Shown in pieces: positions 58,576 to 64,000 of a DNA stretch of 64,000 nucleotides. The DNA lies in contig CP041667.1 of NCBI GenBank assembly GCA_007361935.1, forward strand, positions 3,252,501-3,316,500, in the 5' to 3' direction. Below the pieces are notes generated by a model that was not told the DNA's origin, made no database searches, and saw nothing but the letters and a program-made list of their open reading frames with translations. Made by a program: the position numbers and the translations under genes. This stretch comes from Lachnospiraceae bacterium KGMB03038. Lineage in GTDB: Bacteria > Bacillota > Clostridia > Lachnospirales > Lachnospiraceae. The number at the start of each line of letters is the position of its first letter. The first letter of the stretch is position 1.

Positions 58576-61038
58576 TTATACCTCCACTGTAAGCCTATCC
58601 AAATGCCAAATATCGTCTACGTACTCCTGGATCGTCCGGTCGGAAGAAAATTTCCCGCAGCTTGCCGTCTGTAAAAGCGCCATCCTGGCCCAGCGGTCCT
58701 GATCCCGGTAAGCCGCCTCCACCTGCTCCTGCGCCTGGGCGTACGCCCGGAAATCTTTCAGAATAAAATACATATCCGCCCGGTTTCCCTGAACACTGTT
58801 CAGCAATGAGTTGTAAAGATCCCGGTACATCTCTGTATTCCCGTGAGCGTAGGTTCCGTCTACCAACTGATCTACCACCCGACGTATCTGAGGATCATTG
58901 TTGTAGATCTCTCTTGGATCGTATCCTCCATACTGCTCAAAATGAATGACTTCGTCAGAACTTAATCCAAAGATAAACGCATTCTCTCGGCCGACTTCCT
59001 CCACGATCTCCACATTCGCTCCGTCCATGGTTCCAAGCGTTGGAGCTCCGTTCAGCATAAATTTCATATTTCCTGTTCCGGAAGCCTCTTTAGAAGCAGT
59101 GGAAATCTGTTCGCTCACGTCTGCCGCCGCAAAAATAAGTTCTGCGTTAGAAACTCGGTAATCCTCGATAAATACAACTTTCAGCTTGCCGTTGATGCTG
59201 CGGTCATTGTTGATCACATCCGCCACAGAGTTGATCAGTTTGATGATCTGTTTTGCCCGGATATAACCCGCAGAAGCTTTGGCCCCAAAGATAAAGGTTC
59301 TGGGATAGAAACTCTTCTCCGGGTGTTCCTTGATCTGGTTATACAGATACATCACATGAAGAATATTCAAAAGCTGACGTTTATACTCATGAAGCCGTTT
59401 TACCTGGACGTCGAAGATGGATCTTGGATCCAGCTCAATTCCATTGTGTTTTAAAATATAGTCTGCCAGACGTTCCTTATTTTTATACTTGATGCTCATG
59501 AATTCTTTCAGTACTTCTTTGTCATCGACCCATTTTTTCAAGCCGGACATAAGGGACAGATCCGTGATCCAGTCCTTCGTTCCAAGTTTATCCGTCACCC
59601 AGTCCGCCAGAAGCGGATTCCCGTGCATTAAGAACCGCCTCTGGGTAATTCCGTTGGTCTTATTGTTAAATTTCTCCGGCATCATTTCATAGAAATCCTT
59701 CAGTTCCTGATGCTTCAAGATCTCTGTATGAAGTCTGGCCACTCCGTTTACAGAATAGCCTGCTACGATAGCCAAATGCGCCATTCTTACCTGGCCGTCC
59801 ATTAAGATCGCCATCCGTTTTACCTTTCCTTCATCTCCCGGATACTGTCTGCGGATCTGTTCTACAAACCGACGGTCGATCTCCTGTACGATCTGGTAGA
59901 TTCTTGGCAGCAATCGGGAAAACAGGTCGATAGGCCATTTCTCAAGAGCCTCCGCCATAATCGTATGATTGGTATAAGCGCAGGTCTTAGTCGTAATCTC
60001 CCACGCCTCATTCCATCCCAATCCTTCCTCATCCAGGAGGATCCTCATAAGTTCCGCTACCGCCACGGTGGGATGGGTATCGTTCATCTGGAACGTTACC
60101 TTCTCTGGCAGCTTCATAATATCATCGTGGGCCTTCTTATATTTGACAATTGCCGCCTGGATACTCGCGGAGATGAAGAAATACTGCTGCTTCAGACGCA
60201 GTTCTTTCCCCGCGTAATGGTTGTCATTAGGATAGAGCACCTCTACGATCGTTTTAGCCAGGTTCTGCTGCTCTACCGCTTTGTGATAGTCGCCCCGGTC
60301 AAAGGAATCCAGCTGGAAGTCCACGATCGGCTCCGCATCCCAGATCCGGAGCGTATTGACTATATGATTCCCATAACCAACGATTGGATAATCATAGGGA
60401 ACCGCGAGAACCGATTCATAATTTTCCTGCACGAAATGGGTCCTGCCGGTCTCATCATATTCTACCCGGATATTTCCCCCAAACCGGATCTCCTTAGCAT
60501 ACTCCGGCCGTCTCAGTTCAAAAGGATTCCCGTCTTTGAGCCAGTTGTCCGGTGTTTCTACCTGATAACCATCTTCGATCTTCTGCTTGAACATTCCATA
60601 CCGGTACCGAATACCGCAGCCATAGGCCGCATATCCCAGAGTCGCCAGGGAGTCCAGGAAACAGGCGGCCAGCCGTCCCAGACCTCCATTTCCCAGCGCT
60701 GGGTCTGGTTCCTGATCCTCGATGACGTTCAGATCAATGCCCATCTCATCCAGAGCTTCTTTGACTTCCTTATAGGCCGTCATATTGATCAGATTATTTC
60801 CAAGGGCGCGTCCCAGCAGGAATTCCATAGACATATAGTAGACCATCTTAGGATCGTCCTTCTCAAACTGCTTCTGAGTAGCGATCCAGTCATCGATGAT
60901 CGCCTCCTTTACCGCGTAAGATACAGCCTGAAACAGCTGCTGAGGCGTGGCCTCCTCAATGGTTTTCCGAAACAAAGTCTTAACGTTATTGATAACTTCT
61001 TTCTTAAATATTTCCTTTTCAAATCTTGGATTATACAT
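58576..61038 (-). CDS. glgP: Glycogen/starch phosphorylase
   Basis: An 820-residue enzyme releasing glucose-1-phosphate from alpha-1,4-glucans. The active site includes QEPDPALGNGGLGRLAACF, QMNDTHPTVAVAELMR, NGITQRRFL, VQVKRLHEYKRQLLNI and the PLP-lysine block EASGTGNMKFMLNGAPTLGT. Length is standard. I use the ATG at 61038; a GTG six bases earlier is possible, and GAAGGAAT precedes. It is followed directly by the small membrane protein. ileS lies upstream, same strand. Confidence 0.96.
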   Translation of the reverse strand: MYNPRFEKEIFKKEVINNVKTLFRKTIEEATPQQLFQAVSYAVKEAIIDDWIATQKQFEKDDPKMVYYMSMEFLLGRALGNNLINMTAYKEVKEALDEMGIDLNVIEDQEPDPALGNGGLGRLAACFLDSLATLGYAAYGCGIRYRYGMFKQKIEDGYQVETPDNWLKDGNPFELRRPEYAKEIRFGGNIRVEYDETGRTHFVQENYESVLAVPYDYPIVGYGNHIVNTLRIWDAEPIVDFQLDSFDRGDYHKAVEQQNLAKTIVEVLYPNDNHYAGKELRLKQQYFFISASIQAAIVKYKKAHDDIMKLPEKVTFQMNDTHPTVAVAELMRILLDEEGLGWNEAWEITTKTCAYTNHTIMAEALEKWPIDLFSRLLPRIYQIVQEIDRRFVEQIRRQYPGDEGKVKRMAILMDGQVRMAHLAIVAGYSVNGVARLHTEILKHQELKDFYEMMPEKFNNKTNGITQRRFLMHGNPLLADWVTDKLGTKDWITDLSLMSGLKKWVDDKEVLKEFMSIKYKNKERLADYILKHNGIELDPRSIFDVQVKRLHEYKRQLLNILHVMYLYNQIKEHPEKSFYPRTFIFGAKASAGYIRAKQIIKLINSVADVINNDRSINGKLKVVFIEDYRVSNAELIFAAADVSEQISTASKEASGTGNMKFMLNGAPTLGTMDGANVEIVEEVGRENAFIFGLSSDEVIHFEQYGGYDPREIYNNDPQIRRVVDQLVDGTYAHGNTEMYRDLYNSLLNSVQGNRADMYFILKDFRAYAQAQEQVEAAYRDQDRWARMALLQTASCGKFSSDRTIQEYVDDIWHLDRLTVEV

Positions 61039-61081
61039 TTTCACTTATTCCTTCCCTTCGTCAGTTGCGCCGCGGGCTTGA

Positions 61082-64000
61082 TTATTTTTTCTCTACTCCA
61101 AGAGTCACCTTTTCTCCGTTGATCTTCCATTCCTTCACATAGCCTGATGGGGATGATTTCTCCACGGTAAGAGCCAGTGTTTCCTGACCGATCTCTTCTG
61201 CGTTCTCCGCAAATATTTCTTCCGCCCGGTCAGTTCCCTCATAGGTAACGCCGATCTTATCCATAACCTCGAATCCGGCCTCCTTGCGCATAGTCTGTAC
61301 TTTACTGATGATCTCTCGTACAAACCCTTCTCGCCGAAGCTCTTCCGTCAGATTAGTGTCCAATACAACCGTAATTCCATTATCGTCTTCTGACACATAT
61401 CCTTCTGTCTGAGCGGTCTCGATCAAAAGGTCTTCTCGGAATAAGGTGATCTGCTGCCCGTTTACATCCAGTTTCAGAGAATCGTTCGCGTTTAGCTCAT
61501 CCATGGCGGCATTTCCATCGATCTGGCTTAACGTGGTCTTGATCCCGCCTAACATTTTACCATATTTAGGTCCTACTGTCTTTAACTGTGGTTTAAATGT
61601 ATATGAAGTAAACGCGCGGACTTCCTGAGTAAATGTAATTTCTTTTACATTCAGCTCGTCTCTGACGATCTCCTGATAAAATTCAGGAAGGTCAAATCCC
61701 GCCTTCACATACATCTGGCCAATAGGCTGACGGTTCTTGATATTCGCTGTGTTCCGGCAGGCGCGGCCCATGACTACCAGCTTCAGGACTTTCTCCATAT
61801 TAGACTCCAGTTCCTGATCGATCTGGCTTTCATCTGCCGCAGGGAAGTCGCACAGATGGATACTCTCCGGAGCCTCCGGATCAATGCTGCGCACCAGATT
61901 CTGATAGATCTCCTCCGTCATGAATGGAATCATAGGCGCCGCCGCTTTGCTGATATTGACCAGAGCCGTATAAAGAGTCATGTAAGCGTTGATCTTATCC
62001 TGCTCCATGCCTTTTGCCCAGAAACGGTCACGGCTTCTTCTTACATACCAGTTGCTCATATCATCTACGAACTCCTGAAGCGCTCTTGCGGCCTCCGGGA
62101 TCCGATAATTATTCAGGTCATCGTCCACCGTTCTGATCACGGTATTTAACTTAGACAGGAGCCATTTATCCATTACGGATAATTTATCGTATTCCAATGT
62201 GTATTTCGTTGCGTCAAATTCGTCAATATTTGCGTACAGCACGAAGAAGGCATAGGTATTCCACAGAGTTCCCATAAATTTTCTCTGGCCTTCCACAACT
62301 GCTTTCCCATGGAAGCGGTTGGGCAGCCAGGGCGCACTGTTCACGTAGAAATACCAACGGATCGCATCTGCTCCGTATTTCTCCAGGGCATCAAACGGAT
62401 CTACCGCGTTTCCTTTAGATTTGCTCATCTTCTGGCCGTTTTCATCCTGTACGTGTCCCAGAACGATAACGTTCTTGTAAGGCGCTTTGTTAAAGATCAG
62501 GGTAGAGATGGCCAGCAGGGAGTAGAACCATCCTCTGGTCTGGTCCACCGCCTCGGAAATAAAGTCTGCCGGGAACTGTTTCTCAAATAATTCCTGGTTC
62601 TCGAAAGGATAGTGATGCTGGGCAAACGGCATCGCGCCTGAATCAAACCAGCAGTCGATCACTTCCGGAACTCTGTGCATTTCTTTGCCGCATTTCGGAC
62701 ATTTGATGGTTACACCGTCGATATACGGACGATGCAGTTCGATATCATCCGGGCAGTTATCGGACATTTCCTTCAATTCCGCGATGCTTCCGATGGAGTG
62801 CTGATGGCCGCACTCGCACTCCCAGATATTTAAAGGAGTCCCCCAGTAACGGTTCCGGCTTATGCCCCAATCCTGGACATTTTCCAGCCAGTCGCCAAAC
62901 CGTCCCTTGCCGATGCTCTCCGGAATCCAGTTGATGGTATTGTTGTTGGCGATCAGGTCGTCTTTCACCGCCGTCATATTGATGAACCAGGATTCGCGGG
63001 CATAGTAGATCAGGGGCGTATCACACCGCCAGCAGTGAGGATAGCTGTGTTCAAACTTAGGCGCGTCGAAGAGAAGGCCTCTCGCCTCCAGGTCCTTTAA
63101 TACCTCCGGATCCGCTTTCTTCACGAACAGGCCGGCAAATGGAGTAGTCTCGCCCATATTTCCTTTCTCGTCTACCAACTGAACGAAAGGCATATCGTAC
63201 CTGCGGCCCACCTTAGCATCGTCCTCACCAAAGGCCGGCGCAATGTGTACCACGCCAGTACCATCGGTCAGGGTTACGTAAGTATCGCAGGTGATAAAGA
63301 AGGCTTTCTTATTCTGTTTTGCCGCGCAGTCTGCCGCGCACTGATACAGAGGCTCATACTCCTTGTATTCCAGATCTTTTCCTTTGTAAGTCTCCAAGAT
63401 CTCATAATCCGGCGCTTTATCGCCGTCCGCTTCCGCCGCTTCAGCTCCGGCGGCTTTCGCTGCCAGACCTCCGAGCACGGTATCCAGAAGAGCACAGGCC
63501 ATATAGTATACATTTCCATCGGCCGCCTTTACCTTTGCGTAGTCTTCCTCCGGGTTTACGCACAGACCGATATTAGAAGGCAGGGTCCATGGCGTGGTGG
63601 TCCATGCCAGGAAATAGGCATCCTCGCCGATCACCTTGAAGCGGACGATAGCAGAGCGTTCCTTCACATCTTTATAACCCTGGGCCACTTCCTGAGCGGA
63701 AAGAGGCGTTCCGCAGCGAGGGCAGTAAGGCACGATCTTAAAGCCTTTGTACAAAAGGCCCTTCTCCCAGATCTGCTTCAGCGCCCACCATTCAGACTCA
63801 ATATAGTCATTATGATACGTAACATAAGGATGCTCCATATCTGCCCAGAAACCAACGGTAGCAGAGAAATCCTCCCACATACCTTTGTATTTCCAGACAC
63901 TTTCCTTACATTTATCGATAAAAGGCTCCAGGCCATACTCCTCAATCTGCTCCTTGCCGTCCAGGCCAAGGGCGCGCTCTACTTCCAGCTCAACCGGAAG
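61082..64000 (-). CDS. ileS: Isoleucyl-tRNA synthetase, partial (N-terminus beyond the window)
   Basis: Class I synthetase running off the right edge: 972 codons are visible. The insertion (CP1) editing domain includes WTTTPWTLPSNIGL and DGTGVVHIAPAFGEDD. A zinc-type Cys pair is in CPKCGKEMHR, GWFYSLL is present, and KMSKSKGNAVDP is the activation loop. The anticodon-binding domain follows (WYVRRSRDRFW) with a C-terminal extension typical of the eukaryote-like IleS2 type, which lacks the final zinc finger. The HIGH motif would lie outside the window. The missing part is about 70-80 codons. Confidence 0.97.
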   Translation of the reverse strand, partial: LPVELEVERALGLDGKEQIEEYGLEPFIDKCKESVWKYKGMWEDFSATVGFWADMEHPYVTYHNDYIESEWWALKQIWEKGLLYKGFKIVPYCPRCGTPLSAQEVAQGYKDVKERSAIVRFKVIGEDAYFLAWTTTPWTLPSNIGLCVNPEEDYAKVKAADGNVYYMACALLDTVLGGLAAKAAGAEAAEADGDKAPDYEILETYKGKDLEYKEYEPLYQCAADCAAKQNKKAFFITCDTYVTLTDGTGVVHIAPAFGEDDAKVGRRYDMPFVQLVDEKGNMGETTPFAGLFVKKADPEVLKDLEARGLLFDAPKFEHSYPHCWRCDTPLIYYARESWFINMTAVKDDLIANNNTINWIPESIGKGRFGDWLENVQDWGISRNRYWGTPLNIWECECGHQHSIGSIAELKEMSDNCPDDIELHRPYIDGVTIKCPKCGKEMHRVPEVIDCWFDSGAMPFAQHHYPFENQELFEKQFPADFISEAVDQTRGWFYSLLAISTLIFNKAPYKNVIVLGHVQDENGQKMSKSKGNAVDPFDALEKYGADAIRWYFYVNSAPWLPNRFHGKAVVEGQRKFMGTLWNTYAFFVLYANIDEFDATKYTLEYDKLSVMDKWLLSKLNTVIRTVDDDLNNYRIPEAARALQEFVDDMSNWYVRRSRDRFWAKGMEQDKINAYMTLYTALVNISKAAAPMIPFMTEEIYQNLVRSIDPEAPESIHLCDFPAADESQIDQELESNMEKVLKLVVMGRACRNTANIKNRQPIGQMYVKAGFDLPEFYQEIVRDELNVKEITFTQEVRAFTSYTFKPQLKTVGPKYGKMLGGIKTTLSQIDGNAAMDELNANDSLKLDVNGQQITLFREDLLIETAQTEGYVSEDDNGITVVLDTNLTEELRREGFVREIISKVQTMRKEAGFEVMDKIGVTYEGTDRAEEIFAENAEEIGQETLALTVEKSSPSGYVKEWKINGEKVTLGVEKK

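Noticed and set aside
59965..61122. 385-codon plus-strand frame opposite glgP
   Set aside because: Antisense shadow of a highly conserved enzyme gene with no start site or recognisable domain.

Overview
The window looks like the chromosome of an anaerobic, spore-forming Firmicute of the Lachnospiraceae type. The evidence is the gene content: spmA, spmB, spoIID, spoIIQ and a Spo0A-type DNA-binding protein; YesM/YesN-style two-component genes; a GPH-family sugar symporter; split transketolase; a T-box leader before metG; and AGGAGG-type ribosome binding sites throughout. No tRNA, rRNA, CRISPR array or prophage was seen. Both window ends cut genes: a sugar ABC ATPase on the left and ileS on the right.

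Layout. 1-4.7 kb: a sugar-ABC ATPase start, with a leftward operon of AraC-type response regulator, YesM-type kinase and an ABC-like protein that has lost all its ATPase motifs. 4.8-8.4 kb: a small membrane protein, a thiazoline-carboxylate hydrolase-like gene, an M20 amidohydrolase and proC. 8.4-15 kb: a large sensor kinase and OmpR regulator, a stand-alone Spo0A DNA-binding domain with two upstream 0A-box-like sites, two hypothetical genes, and three copies of a structured small-RNA candidate. 15-18.1 kb: hydrolase, citrate synthase, rsmA. 18.2-26.5 kb: an AraC-type regulator divergent from a polyol/ketose-like operon (zinc dehydrogenases, two-subunit transketolase, GPH symporter). 26.6-32.7 kb: tatD-family nuclease, ddh, metG with T-box, DUF885 protein. 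32.8-39.3 kb: a complete Wadjet (JetABCD) anti-plasmid system. 39.4-47.1 kb: HTH/DUF1989/reductase operon with a frameshift, spmB, orphan regulator, Ser-Asp-rich lipoprotein, CorA, MATE, spmA. 47.1-50.6 kb: regulator/ABC/kinase module of the peptide-antibiotic resistance type. 50.7-56 kb: DUF819 transporter, dipeptidase, hemolysin III, an IS1182-like element, GIY-YIG protein. 56-64 kb: spoIIQ, spoIID, a membrane protein, glycogen phosphorylase, ileS.

The dominant non-genic structure is a dispersed GC-rich palindrome (13 occurrences, 12 independent sites) with a half GGGGCCGGGGGATTTTT. It often carries a one-sided arm GGGACAGGGC. A second, smaller palindrome family (3 copies, half GGGGACGTAGCC, arm GGGTACAGGGC) has the same architecture. 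Copies sit mostly at gene 3' ends. In four genes the coding frame runs into the palindrome and ends with Gly-Pro-Gly-Asp-Phe. One copy was the target of the insertion sequence, which is now flanked by two identical 34-bp copies.

The least explained items are the triplicated small-RNA locus with covarying hairpins and 11-bp-spaced CTTAAG repeats, the palindrome families and their effect on genes, the motif-less ABC protein, and the stand-alone Spo0A domain. All functional names come from reading the translated sequences; no database search was possible.
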